Shown here: positions 24,598 through 34,300 of the stretch, in pieces | How the letters are laid out: every line of letters begins with the position of its first letter | Numbering within the stretch: the stretch's first letter is position 1 | DNA from: Vibrio sp. JPW-9-11-11 | GTDB lineage: Bacteria; Pseudomonadota; Gammaproteobacteria; Enterobacterales; Vibrionaceae | Assembly: GCF_013369335.1 (NCBI RefSeq) | Contig: NZ_SZQJ01000004.1 | Location: forward strand, 1 to 64,000 | Direction: 5' to 3' | Length of the DNA stretch: 64,000 nt | Translations under genes and position numbers: made by a program | Notes under the pieces: model-generated | What the model was told of the DNA's origin: nothing | Databases searched by the model: none | Seen by the model: only the letters and a program-made list of their open reading frames with translations

Positions 24598-25293
24598 ATG
24601 AATTTCATCGAAAGCATGCGTTACCTGAGAAAAAACCGTCACAACCAATTTGTGCTCCGCTAAGGATGCAATTTGAAAGTAAAGATTGCCTGTAGGGTTG
24701 GCCCAAATTTCATGTTGCTCGCTTCCGTAACGGAGTAGCTTTTGGAAACGTGTTCTTGATGACAAAGCCAGTCTTTCTAGATTTGGATGGGAGAGTTGCT
24801 TCTGTAAGCTGTGCCACGGATTACGAATATCACCTTGCTTGTGTCTTTGTTGATAGCGTTGCATTGCATGGTTACTGATGGCGATGGTGCCAAGCTTTGC
24901 AACCTCAAACGTCGGATAGGGTGAAGCATAAGGTGTAATAATGTCTTTTGTTTCTGAATGAGTGATATCAACAATTTCGTCAGAATAAAGTTTGATACCG
25001 GATAGACGGTTGGACAGAAACAGTGCGGCTGCTTTGAGAACTTCATTCTTGGCCGCTAAAATGGTTTCTTTGGTTAGGCTGAGTGCGAGACCTTTACCGC
25101 TGTTTGGTACGCGCCCGAATACCTGTTTGTCGAGTAGTAAGAACCTAGCCGCCGTTAACTCTGCTACAGCGCACTGGAACTCACTTTGAGCAATTTGAAC
25201 CGTAACGATACCGTGATTGTTCAACCCCGTGAACCACGCGACTTCGACGCTTTCAGCATTGATTTTTTCAACCTGAACTTTCAATCTCATCAC
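24592..25293 (-). CDS. Island protein of unknown function (233 aa)
   Basis: Family not recognised. The start is GTG with GAGGAG 8 bp upstream; the next codon is ATG, so start use is ambiguous by one residue. The N-terminal half is rich in Ala, Leu and Lys. The C-terminal half has ISNHAMQRYQQRH (near 150), followed by RTRFQKLLRYGSEQHEIWAN and a strand LYFQIASLAEHKLVVTVF. This His-Ala-x-x-Arg pattern with a terminal strand is seen in some small RelE/DUF4258-like RNase folds; I give this only as a possibility. The operator O3 and the peptide gene lie directly downstream. Confidence 0.6.
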   Translation of the reverse strand: MMRLKVQVEKINAESVEVAWFTGLNNHGIVTVQIAQSEFQCAVAELTAARFLLLDKQVFGRVPNSGKGLALSLTKETILAAKNEVLKAAALFLSNRLSGIKLYSDEIVDITHSETKDIITPYASPYPTFEVAKLGTIAISNHAMQRYQQRHKQGDIRNPWHSLQKQLSHPNLERLALSSRTRFQKLLRYGSEQHEIWANPTGNLYFQIASLAEHKLVVTVFSQVTHAFDEIHA

Positions 25294-25397
25294 TGCATTT
25301 TCTCCTCACTTTACTACCAGCGTATCATCGATTTTGAAAATGCAAACTGTGGGGAGAAGCTTCATTTCACGGCATGAAGCTTCCTGATTGGATAGAG

Positions 25398-25907
25398 CTA
25401 AATGTGCAGTTTTTTTATCGCTCGCATCGTTTTTCTCACCTGACTAGACAGCTCTCTTATTGGCTTCACACGCTGTTCCAGTTGGTTGATCTGGTCTAGC
25501 AAATGAAGATAGAGAAGGATTTCCCAATCCATCGCATGTGAAAAACGACGTAATATCCCATTTGAAACTTCTTGGGTTTCAAGTTCTGGATACCAACCTC
25601 CACGAGCGATCACGCGGTGCCACTTGATTTTAGGTAAGCGCTGTTCACTCGTAACAATGAACTCATAGCGAAATGGGTACTCTACGTTGTACTCTTTTGA
25701 CAAGGCTGTCTTTAGTATATCCATTTGTTTCTTCAGTTCTTTTGCTGCTGCCATCAAGTGCTTTGACTCTGTCGCTACGAAATTAGACAAACCATCGATT
25801 CTTTCTGGCAAAGGAACTGGCTCAGGCAGCTTCAACTTGAGATTACTTAACTCAATTTCCTTGTTTAGTTGTGCGATGCCGACGTTGGGCGTGGTTTTCT
25901 TAGTCAT
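25398..25907 (-). CDS. Island protein of unknown function, coupled to the MobI-like gene
   Basis: This is a 169-residue soluble protein without a recognised family. A Lys/Leu-rich N-terminal coil (ATESKHLMAAAKELKKQMDILKTAL) precedes a central segment PKIKWHRVIARGGWYPELETQ. The C-terminal helix DQINQLEQRVKPIRELSSQVRKTMRAIKK is strongly basic. Its ATG overlaps the stop codon of the upstream gene (TAATG), so the two are translationally coupled and probably act together. The shape (coil, W-containing strand, basic helix) parallels its partner, perhaps reflecting a distant duplication. Confidence 0.6.
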   Translation of the reverse strand: MTKKTTPNVGIAQLNKEIELSNLKLKLPEPVPLPERIDGLSNFVATESKHLMAAAKELKKQMDILKTALSKEYNVEYPFRYEFIVTSEQRLPKIKWHRVIARGGWYPELETQEVSNGILRRFSHAMDWEILLYLHLLDQINQLEQRVKPIRELSSQVRKTMRAIKKLHI

Positions 25908-26485
25908 TATGCTTCTCCATTTTGGGATTTTTGAAAGTGCTCACGAAGCTTGTGAAGTCGTTTTGTACAGATTTGTGCTTTTTGTTTGATGGTGAGGATT
26001 TCATGCCGTACTTCGCGGATCAGTGCGAAGGCATCTTCTGTGTACTCAATAAGATCGGATTCCCATTCAGCGTTGGCTTTTGAAAAGCGCCCCGGTGGGT
26101 AACGAAAGCCTTTTCCTTTTGATAAATGCTTTGAGCGAACGCGTTGTTCTTTGTTGTTTCGCTGAGACATTTGGTTAGCACTGAGGTACCAGTTGTAGTA
26201 CCAAGCCGCTTCAAAGCGATGGTTCCGAACCCGAACACGGCAACCGTAGCGGCCAGGTGAGGTTTCCTTATGTGTTCGATGGATTCGCCAAAATTGGTTC
26301 GCGTAGCAACTGGCTAAAAACTCAAGCAGATAGGGCTCCTGCATTGCAAAGTTCTCGATATCGGCAATGGCTTTTAGTGATTGGGAAAGCGCGAGTTCAA
26401 AGCATTCTGGTTCATTTTCGGGGTGTCGCTGCTGGGCTCGTTGATGCCATTGATAGGCGGCGGAATGTTCATTTAATACAGTCAT
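25907..26485 (-). CDS. MobI-like conjugative mobilisation protein (tentative)
   Basis: The start at MTVLNEHSAAYQWHQ is chosen because AAGGAG lies 5 bp upstream. The 192-residue protein has CRVRVRNHRFEAAWYYNWYL (near 94), RVRSKHLSKGKGFRYPPGRF, then ANAEWESDLIEYTEDAFALIREVRHEI. This order of a W/Y-rich strand, a basic 'S-x-H/Y-x-x-K-G' region and an acidic helix ending in IR resembles MobI proteins of SXT/IncC-type elements, which act with oriT. The assignment comes from pattern only. It is first in a two-gene unit and faces the 559-bp repeat-rich gap at 26486-27044, a plausible oriT. Confidence 0.5.
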   Translation of the reverse strand: MTVLNEHSAAYQWHQRAQQRHPENEPECFELALSQSLKAIADIENFAMQEPYLLEFLASCYANQFWRIHRTHKETSPGRYGCRVRVRNHRFEAAWYYNWYLSANQMSQRNNKEQRVRSKHLSKGKGFRYPPGRFSKANAEWESDLIEYTEDAFALIREVRHEILTIKQKAQICTKRLHKLREHFQKSQNGEA

Positions 26486-26832
26486 AGTGGCTCCTTGTTT
26501 GTTTTTCTCAAGGTAGCGCAAACGTACGGTTACTTACGCATCTGTAATTGCCCTTTTTGAGCGCATAATTTTCCTCGTGTCCCACCGCTGATTGGGAAGC
26601 ATGGCAGCGATTCCTCTCCTGGGACCTATCCCTGTGCTCTCCAGATACCTATCTTTGTGGGATGTTGATACGGATTATTTTCGTTGCTTTATTGTTGTGG
26701 CGGGGATGTAGGGCGTTGTACTCCAATCATTGTGGGATCTGAGTGTCGATTATTTTTTTGATGGGATTGTGTTGGTAAATTTCTAGATTATTGTGGGATT
26801 TGGCCTATTTGTAGTGCATGAGGGCTGATGTA

Positions 26833-26848
26833 CTTTCACATGTGAAAG
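26833..26848. promoter_or_regulatory. Palindrome CTTTCAC-AT-GTGAAAG
   Basis: This is a perfect 16-bp palindrome. A second copy with the same arms lies at 34843-34860, on the far side of the restriction-modification block. It is a likely binding site for a dimeric regulator, perhaps the Xre protein at 34482. Confidence 0.55.
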
Positions 26849-26991
26849 CCCATGGGGCAGCACGCGGTGGGCTGGAGCAAGAGCGCTTTTGGGTTGTTTT
26901 TCGATGTGCTAGTTGTGTGAGATAGCCAGTTGAAATCTCAAAGTGGCTTTTAGGTGGTGTTTTGGCGAGATAAATGACAGACCCGAGAACG

Positions 26992-27019
26992 ATGGTACCG
27001 ACATTGATATCGGTACCAT
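26992..27019. repeat. Hairpin downstream of rhuM
   Basis: The perfect 10-bp stem ATGGTACCGA/TCGGTACCAT has an 8-nt loop. A near copy lies upstream of rhuM at 28200-28229. It has no T-run, so it is not an ordinary terminator. Confidence 0.6.
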
Positions 27020-27044
27020 GGCTGGTTCAACTGAGTTAGTCGCG

Positions 27045-28079
27045 TTATTTGTCTTTCTTGAGTATTGCCTTGAGAGCTGCAATATTAGCAAGTGCGCCTT
27101 CGGCTTCTTTTAAACGGCGGCGTTGCTGGGCAAAGCGGTCAAACTCCAATTTCGCCTTATCATCTGCGTCTTTCTTAGTGATTTTTCCTGCTCCGCTCAA
27201 CACATCTCTATCATTAAAACTTAAAAACTGATCAAGCTTATCGGCCCAGTCTTGCAAGAACACTTGTTTGCGGCGTAACGCCTGGTCTTCGGCAAAGTCC
27301 AACCACATATTGACGATGCGATTGAGCTCTTTGATTTCGTCTTCACGCAGATAGTTTTTGGCGATGGTGACATCGGTCTTACGCACTTCATCGCCTTTAT
27401 AGCTGGTTAGCCCCATATCTGGCTTATTGGCATCCACACGGCTAGCTATCAGCTCAGCAGCTGTCATGTGCGTACAGGCATAATGCAGCTTGTTCTGAAT
27501 GGTTTGGAAGAAGAGAGTGGTCTCTTTATTGGAAGGCTCGTAATCGGCTGCCATGGTAAAGATCTCTTTGACTCGCAGATAAACACGACGCTCACTGGCT
27601 CGGATATCGCGAATGCGTTCGAGCATTTCATCAAAGTAATCTGGCACAGCAGAGTGACCAACGGGCGGGTTCTTCAAACGCTCGTCATCCATCACGAAGC
27701 CTTTGATCAAATACTCTTGTAACAATCGCGTGGCCCATTGGCGAAACTGAGTACCACGCGTCGAACGAACTCGGTACCCTACCGCAAGAATCACCGGGAG
27801 ACTGTAGTGACGAATGTTGCGTTTTACTTCTCGACCACCCTCTAATTGAACTTGTAAGTAATCCTTACAAGTTGAATTTTGTTCAAGCTCCCCTTCAGAA
27901 TAGACGGCCTTGATATGCTGAGTGATGGCCTGTGAGCTCACTTGGTAAAGCTCTGCCATTGCAGCTTGAGAAAGCCACAAGGTATCTGACTCAAAGCGGC
28001 ACTCTACGCGAGTTTTGCCATCTCCACTGGTAAACAGGACAAATTCACCATGCGGAGCTTGGGGGATGTTATCTGTCAT
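27045..28079 (-). CDS. rhuM: RhuM family protein
   Basis: This is a 344-residue member of the RhuM ('virulence RhuM') family, often found inside type I restriction-modification loci; its molecular role is unclear. The N-terminal domain looks DNA-binding: WLSQAAMAELYQVSSQAITQHIKAVYSEGEL near residue 34, then RHYSLPVILAVGYRVRSTRGTQFRQWA near 92. The C-terminal part has LREDEIKELNRIVNMWLDFAEDQA and a basic coiled end. It follows the broken accessory gene in the hsd strand and is flanked by two similar hairpins. Confidence 0.85.
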   Translation of the reverse strand: MTDNIPQAPHGEFVLFTSGDGKTRVECRFESDTLWLSQAAMAELYQVSSQAITQHIKAVYSEGELEQNSTCKDYLQVQLEGGREVKRNIRHYSLPVILAVGYRVRSTRGTQFRQWATRLLQEYLIKGFVMDDERLKNPPVGHSAVPDYFDEMLERIRDIRASERRVYLRVKEIFTMAADYEPSNKETTLFFQTIQNKLHYACTHMTAAELIASRVDANKPDMGLTSYKGDEVRKTDVTIAKNYLREDEIKELNRIVNMWLDFAEDQALRRKQVFLQDWADKLDQFLSFNDRDVLSGAGKITKKDADDKAKLEFDRFAQQRRRLKEAEGALANIAALKAILKKDK

Positions 28080-28199
28080 TCAATTAACCTTATTGCGTTA
28101 TTGATGAGTTTTGTCATCTTTAAACCATGATGATTACAGAGCCGATCATGGTGTATTGCTGCTCACTATCTTGTTGGAACGCCGACATCAAACGCTGAT

Positions 28200-28229
28200 T
28201 ATGGTACCGTCATTAATGTCGGCACCATA
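28200..28229. repeat. Hairpin upstream of rhuM
   Basis: TATGGTACCG/CGGCACCATA form a 10-bp stem with one mismatch. It is closely related in sequence to the hairpin at 26992-27019 on the other side of rhuM. The surrounding gap 28080-28256 shows no gene. Confidence 0.55.
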
Positions 28230-28256
28230 ACGTAATGCTATGAATTATATCTACTT

Positions 28257-28463
28257 TTAATTCATGACATGGCTGGACAAATAGCGCTCAATTGTACGTT
28301 CACTGATTTCAAACAATTCCATGACTTGTTGCTTAGTGAACACCGCCTCACCATTAAACTGAACACCACCTAATGCGAGGTGTTGCTCTGCTTTTTGCAG
28401 AGCTTAACGGTTATTAAGGATGTTTTGTCTGTCATGCAAAGACTCAGTGAGATCTTTAGCCAT
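28257..28463 (-). pseudogene. Broken DNA-binding accessory gene of the hsd operon
   Basis: The frame reads MAKDLTESLHDRQNILNNR, then TAA, then ALQKAEQHLALGGVQFNGEA-VFTKQQVMELFEISERTIER-YLSSHVMN and stop. The parts on both sides of the stop form one continuous helix-turn-helix-like N-terminal domain. I recall this as a family of about 300 residues in type I loci, where a Tyr codon occupies the TAA position. The rest of the protein is missing. It overlaps the hsdS stop codon by 8 bp, as an intact downstream operon gene would. So it is a nonsense-mutated, truncated remnant. Confidence 0.7.
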
Positions 28464-29679
28464 GCTGAGCCTCCTGTGGTTCAGTGCTTGGTTTTACCGT
28501 TACTTGACCGTTCATTAGCATTGGCAGTAGCCAATCACGTAACGAAGCAAGCTCTTTATTCTCTCGCTGTGTTTCTGAGATTTTTTTGAATAATGGATTT
28601 AACATACCAACAGCTTTATCTACCGCCCCACCATCTTTCGGCAAAGCAATATCAATGCTCAAAATGTCATCAGGCGAGATTGACGGATAAGAAGACTTGG
28701 AAGACTCTGATATTTTTATCAATCTTTGCGTATTAGCCTCATTAGTGAGGTGCAAATAAAACAGTACATTTATTGAGCTGTCTGACTTATGTGAAAGCAC
28801 TGAGTAACCCGTAGAGGCAACCATGTTTTCAACAGGTTGAGTAATTATCCCGTAATGCAACTGGTTCGGCCTAACAGTCGAATACAGAATATCATTTTTA
28901 GAAACAATCATATTTGCTCGGCTGGGTATCTTATCCACCGAAACGACTAAAGGTTGTAGTGTATCTACCACGTTCTTTGTTAGGTTTGCTGTATCTAGGT
29001 ACTGGATCTCTGAGTACCCATGCTTTTTCCCAAGCTTTTTGGCGTTACACGTTAGGTGTTCGGAAAAAGGACGGACTTCCCACCCCTCAGGAATTTTCCG
29101 CTTTAAGGTCTCGCTGTAGACCATCTTGCCACCAGAGGTTTTGTAGGGCTTGCCGTTGGCATCGGGGAAGTCGAACTGCACAAACCAATAGTCGTAGAGT
29201 GTCTTCGCCATAGCTTCGAGTTCAGAGTTAATGCGGTTGTTGAGTTCTATTTTTTTATCGATTGCCCTTAACACGCGAGCGATTTCAGCTTGCTCATCAC
29301 CTGTAACGTCACGAAGATGAATGCCAGTGAGAATGGGCATTGTCAAAAACTTCGTCTGTGACCCCTGCGCTCTTTCACGAAGCCGCTTTAGCTCAAGCTT
29401 CAATGCGTAATAGATATAATCTATATTAAAGCCTTCCTTCGCTGTAAGAATATAAGTGCGCTGGTAGGCATTGAATTTTCCTTTGTATCTACTTACATGA
29501 AAGTTACCGCGAGCATTATTACCAGCCACAAGAACAACGTCATCATCATAAGCAAAATGATCTATATTGTCTGGGAATTCAGCACATGTAAAAAATGGAT
29601 ATTTCCCACCAGAAACAGCTTGATTGGCATCTAGTTTCCCTGTTGAGATGTTGCAAGCAAGACCTACAGTTTTATCCAT
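28456..29679 (-). CDS. hsdS: Type I restriction-modification specificity subunit
   Basis: HsdS selects the DNA target for the type I complex. The 407-residue protein has two target-recognition domains. The first has GGKYPFFTCAEFPDNIDHFAYDDDVVLVAGNNARGNFHVSRYKG split near 24-67. The second follows IPEGWEVRPFSEHLTCNAKKLG near residue 197. The two conserved helical spacers are DEQAEIARVLRAIDKKIELNNRINSELEAMAKTLYDYWF and NPLFKKISETQRENKELASLRDWLLPMLMNGQV. The target sequence cannot be read off. It overlaps hsdM by 8 bp. Confidence 0.95.
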   Translation of the reverse strand: MDKTVGLACNISTGKLDANQAVSGGKYPFFTCAEFPDNIDHFAYDDDVVLVAGNNARGNFHVSRYKGKFNAYQRTYILTAKEGFNIDYIYYALKLELKRLRERAQGSQTKFLTMPILTGIHLRDVTGDEQAEIARVLRAIDKKIELNNRINSELEAMAKTLYDYWFVQFDFPDANGKPYKTSGGKMVYSETLKRKIPEGWEVRPFSEHLTCNAKKLGKKHGYSEIQYLDTANLTKNVVDTLQPLVVSVDKIPSRANMIVSKNDILYSTVRPNQLHYGIITQPVENMVASTGYSVLSHKSDSSINVLFYLHLTNEANTQRLIKISESSKSSYPSISPDDILSIDIALPKDGGAVDKAVGMLNPLFKKISETQRENKELASLRDWLLPMLMNGQVTVKPSTEPQEAQHG

Positions 29680-31306
29680 GAAACTTTAACCCCGCCAATT
29701 GTTTCTTAATCTCAGCTTCCAATTCTAGTGACTGGTTAAATAAGTCATCCAATTTACTATCAAAGCCTTGCATTTTCATGAAAAACTGCTCTGCGGTAAT
29801 GTCTACATACTCGATCTTGACTTCGAAGTACTGTCCTGCACTGAGGCTGTAATTCTTCGCTGTGATATCGTCGTAGCTGACTGCAACAGAGAAGTCTTCT
29901 TCCGTCCACTTGTTGTTGAACACATCGATGATTTGCTGTTCTTCTTCTGGTGTTAGAACCGTCTTCTGATTCTTACCTTCTTTGACCTTTTGCCCCAGAT
30001 TGGATGCATCAACCAGCACTACTTTGTCTTTGTTACTGTCATCAATAAACAGAATGGAGACGTTGGTACCTGTGGTTGCGAAGATATTGGATGGCATGGA
30101 TACCACGCCCGCCAGCATCTTGTTATCAACCAAGTACTGTCGGATCTTCTTATCAATGCCAGATTGAGCGGTAATAAACCCTGTTGGCAATACCACCGCT
30201 GCTTTTCCACCTGGTTTTAATGAGTAAATAATGTGCTGCAAGAACAATTGGTAGATTTCCATTTTGTCCTTGGCTTTGGCCTTGATTTTTGGAATGCCAG
30301 CAAAAAAGCGATCTTTGTTTTCTTTGCTATCCAACTCATCACGAAAATCACTGAAATCCAGCTTAAATGGTGGGTTAGAGACAATGTAATCAAATTTGCG
30401 TAAGTCACCATTTTCCTTGTGGTGTGGATGACGAAGAGTGTCACCTTCAATAACGTTAGGGATTGAATGCACTAAGTTGTTCAAAATCAGGTTCAAACGC
30501 AGTAGGTTTGATGATTTCTTCGAAATATCCTGGGTGTAGATGCTACAACGCGTTTCACCGATAGCATGAGCGACGTTCATAAGCAGGGTGCCAGAGCCCG
30601 CTGATGGGTCATAACAGCTCACATTGCGCACGGTACCTTGTTGGTCTTCAGGCACCAAAATTGCGGCCATAATGCGTGCTACCGCATGAGGGGTGTAGTA
30701 CTCGGCATATTTACCGCCTGAGTTGCTGTTGTAGTCTTTGATCAGGTATTCAAAGATGGTGGCGTAGAAATCAAACTTCTGGTTAAAGATACGCTCAAAA
30801 CTAAAATCAACCAGTTTGTTGATGATCGCTTTACAGAAAGCGTCACGCTTGGAAACGGTCACGTTCTCGCTGATGCGGGTAAACAGTTGTACTTTTTCGC
30901 CAGTGTCCGTCATTACCGCAAACACATCGTTATTGGTGATGGCGATGTCCATCAAGGTATCATCAAACAGCTGAGCAAAGCCCGGCTTGTCTTGTTGGTT
31001 GAACAAGTGACTGATGAAATGATGTGGTTTGAGAAGAGCAGTATCACCGCCCATCTGGACCTGGAGCATTTCGAGATCTTCTTCACTCATTTCAATCAGC
31101 GCTTCTTCCCATTTTTCCGCGCTGGCGATTTTTTCGTCTATTTTCTTTGCTTCATAGGCGAACTTATCGTTCAGGAATTTGTACAAAAAGACCTGAGTGA
31201 TGATCTCAAATTCCCCGGTACTGTTGCCTAATCCATTGGTTGCACAGATGCTTTTCAGGCTATCGATAAGGGCTTTTGTTTTTTCTCTAAATTCGAGTTC
31301 GACCAT
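29672..31306 (-). CDS. hsdM: Type I restriction-modification DNA methyltransferase subunit
   Basis: HsdM is an adenine-N6 DNA methyltransferase. The 544-residue protein has an N-terminal helical domain. The SAM-binding motif DPSAGSGTLLMNVA is near residue 232, and the catalytic motif IV NPPFKLDFSD near 310 fits adenine methylation. AEYYTPHAVARIMA is also typical. It lies 28 bp after hsdR and overlaps hsdS by 8 bp, in one leftward operon. Confidence 0.96.
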   Translation of the reverse strand: MVELEFREKTKALIDSLKSICATNGLGNSTGEFEIITQVFLYKFLNDKFAYEAKKIDEKIASAEKWEEALIEMSEEDLEMLQVQMGGDTALLKPHHFISHLFNQQDKPGFAQLFDDTLMDIAITNNDVFAVMTDTGEKVQLFTRISENVTVSKRDAFCKAIINKLVDFSFERIFNQKFDFYATIFEYLIKDYNSNSGGKYAEYYTPHAVARIMAAILVPEDQQGTVRNVSCYDPSAGSGTLLMNVAHAIGETRCSIYTQDISKKSSNLLRLNLILNNLVHSIPNVIEGDTLRHPHHKENGDLRKFDYIVSNPPFKLDFSDFRDELDSKENKDRFFAGIPKIKAKAKDKMEIYQLFLQHIIYSLKPGGKAAVVLPTGFITAQSGIDKKIRQYLVDNKMLAGVVSMPSNIFATTGTNVSILFIDDSNKDKVVLVDASNLGQKVKEGKNQKTVLTPEEEQQIIDVFNNKWTEEDFSVAVSYDDITAKNYSLSAGQYFEVKIEYVDITAEQFFMKMQGFDSKLDDLFNQSLELEAEIKKQLAGLKFHG

Positions 31307-31334
31307 GGTTTGTGTACTGCCTTAGTTGGTGTTC

Positions 31335-34300
31335 TTACCAGGATTGGCTACCTGTATTAAATTCTTTTAAATATTCTGCTACGACAAGGTGGTTTACATA
31401 ACGTACTGCTTCCGCATTCAAGGGAATGCTCTGTTGTTTGATAAAGCGGTTATGAACCTTTGGTAGCAGATGCCGCTCAAAATAGCTTTCGTTATCGAGA
31501 ACGGACGTGTTGTCGAGTACCTGGCTATCGGCGTCTTCTTTGACTCCGAGCAGGGCCTCAAAAATCTTTCTTTCAGAGTCTGTAATGTCACGTCGCTCTT
31601 GTTGGCGTTCGTATAAACGCTTGTGTAAACGCGCATATTTAGTGTCACCTAGGTACTTCTGGCGTAATTGGTTATTTTGTCGGTTCAACTCTTTCACTCG
31701 TTGGTGAATCTTATTGAGTGCATCGATGTTGGCGATCATTTCATCTTGTGTAACTTCACTGAGATTCTTTTTCTTAAACAATCGCTCTAGTTCATCTTTC
31801 AGGTTGATGAATTTCGGGTCTTGTTGGTCAAAGTTACTTGCCAGTGCTTCGCGTGTTTGGCGCAGTGTATTTTTCAGTTTGTCAGCTAGTACAAGTTCTT
31901 CTTCGCCAATTTTTGTGAATGTAAAAATCACATCTTCTAAAGCTCTATTGAGCAGATTGCCAATGTCCACGCCATCTTGTATTGAAATCGCAAGATTAAG
32001 CATGTCTAGTCTATCGCTGGCAACACGAAACAACACATTGAGCTTGGTGAAATCCAGTTCATCAAGGAAATCGTATTCACCTTGCAGGCGAATAAGGTTA
32101 TACAGGCTTCGTGCATCAGCTAGGGCATTTTTCAATGCTAAGACAGTTTCTCTGTCTTGTATCTGGCTGATTTGATCACAGAAGGTCTCCATGTTGTCGA
32201 TATCAAAGCGGAACAACACATCTTTAATGTGTTCTATCTCTTGTTTGATCTCTTCCTGTGATTTGAATAGCTTGGAGTAGCTTTCGATTTCGTCGCCCAG
32301 CTCTGACTGTAATTCGTCAAAGTAAGCTTTGTTAGTCGCGTCAAACTCTTTACGTATGTCTGCGAAATCAACCACATAGCCATAACGGAAGTCTTTGTAT
32401 GTGCGGTTGACGCGTGTCAGTGCTTGTAGCAAGTTATGTTTGCGGATCACGCGGCCAAGGTAGAGTTTCTTCAAGCGTTTAGCATCGAAGCCTGTGAGTA
32501 GCATGTTGTAAACAAACAGTAAGTCGATTTTTCCTGCTTTGAAATCTTCAACCCAATCTTTGCGTTCTTGTTTTGTGCCGACATCATGCAAAATCAGCGC
32601 AGCATTGCTCACTTTGTGGGCTTGCTTGGCTGGCTCCATGTTCGCTGTTTGAACGTAAGTTGGGTGTGGTTCTGCTACCGATGTTGCTTGTTGAGGTTCC
32701 GCACTGTCACAGCTAGTTAGGGGTTTTGAGGCGTACACTGCATTAAACAGCTCAAACATTTTCTTTGCTTGGTCTGAGCTATCGCAAATGATCATACCAC
32801 CTATGGTTGCGTCATTTAGCATGCCGCGACTCTTTTCGAAGTCGCTGATGATGTAGTCCAGCATTGGCTCAACAAAACTTTGATGTGCGTATATTTCTTT
32901 GCGGTCTACATCGCCCATTTTTACTTCAGCTTCTTCCAGCGCTTGCTGAAGCGTCATTTTGTAATTGGTCGCGATCTCTTCACGAATTAAGCGCAGTGTA
33001 TAGCCGTCGGCAATGGAAGCATTGTAGTAATACTTGTGAATGTAATCGCCAAAAAGAACTCGTGAGTTATAGTCTTCACCCAGTAAGGGCGTACCCGTTA
33101 ATCCTATCTTGATAGCGTTGGTATCAGACTGAGTCAGGTTGGCTAGAAAGCTACCTTTCGGGTTGTAACTGCGATGAACCTCATCCAGGAAGTAAACGCG
33201 TTGGATGGTGACGTTATAGTCTTGCGTTGAAATAACGTCGGGGTCATCTTTAAACTTCTGAATGTTGACGACGGTTATTTCGGCTTTGCCTGAGTGGTTG
33301 TGAATCACTTGTGTGGCTTTGATGTCACGTGTGAACGCTTCACGGGAGTTTATGGTATGAACAATCAAGCCGCGTGCAGTGAACTCTCGCTGTGCTTGTT
33401 GCAGCAAGTCTAGTCTATCGACGATAAAATAGAACTTTGGAATGATTTCTCGTTTTTGGAAGTAGTCCGTTAAGAACCCAACGTTGTAATAGGTTAACGC
33501 AGTTTTACCACTTCCTTGGGTATGCCAAATAATCCCTTTACGAACCCCTTCGCTTAGCTTTCGCTCAATAGCTTTGGTCGCAAACATCTGTGGGTAGCGC
33601 ATGATGTGTTTTTGCAGGCCATCACTCTCTGATACGTAGACCAATGCATAGCGTAGAACAAAGGACAAACGTTCTTTGCTGAGCAAAGAGGTACAGATTC
33701 GGTTGGTTGGGCGGCTGGGTTCTTTGTTGCTCAAAAACTCAGGGTTGCTGCGGATCACTTCTAAGTTGTTGTCTTTGAGTACTGCCAGTTCTTGTTCATC
33801 AGTCAGTGGTTTTAAAAGCGCAGTGAGATCTAACACCTCTTCTTCACGAAAGTAGTTAAACACTGGCTTGTCATATGAACTGCTCGCGTAAAACGCACCT
33901 TGTACTGGCTCTGGATCACCATCGACGTAGTCCATGTTGTTGGAAAAAATCATGAATTGAGTGATGTTAGCAAAGCGCTTGAATTTCGGGTTTTGAAAAC
34001 GTTTATTGATGCGTTCTCTTTCCGCGATGATACCGTCTCGGTTGTTAGGCTTTTTCACCTCAATAAACACCAGCGGCATGCCGTTGATTAACAAGATAAT
34101 GTCAGGACGAAATTCATCGTCTCCGTTCTTGTAGGTTAGCTCAGTAACGACATGGAAGCTGTTGTTGGAAAAGTTCTCGAAATCGATCAGCTTAGTGCCA
34201 GATCGAGCCTTCAACTTATTGAAAAAAGCTCGGCCTAAGTCTTCGTTATCCAGAGAGAGTTTCACTTCTTCGAGCAAACGGGCAACGTCATCAGAGGTCA

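Larger units (their letters stand above)
26486..27044. other. 559-bp gene-free region with direct repeats and palindromes
   Basis: No credible gene. The region holds three direct repeats of (A/T)TTGTGGGAT at 26654, 26729 and 26790; the first two also share GATTATTTT at the same distance (19 bp). It also holds the palindrome at 26833-26848 and the hairpin at 26992-27019. It lies upstream of the MobI-like gene and downstream of rhuM. Possible roles are oriT, iteron-type binding sites or promoters for the leftward genes. Confidence 0.5.

Noticed and set aside
26486..27044. CRISPR array
   Set aside because: The repeats are only 10-28 bp, unequal in spacing and just three in number; no cas genes occur in the window.
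28380..28589. 69-codon plus-strand frame near the hsdS end
   Set aside because: It is antisense to hsdS and the broken accessory gene and has no support of its own.
32864..33112. Frames antisense to hsdR, also 30887-31231 within hsdM
   Set aside because: Both lie fully inside well-supported restriction-modification genes.
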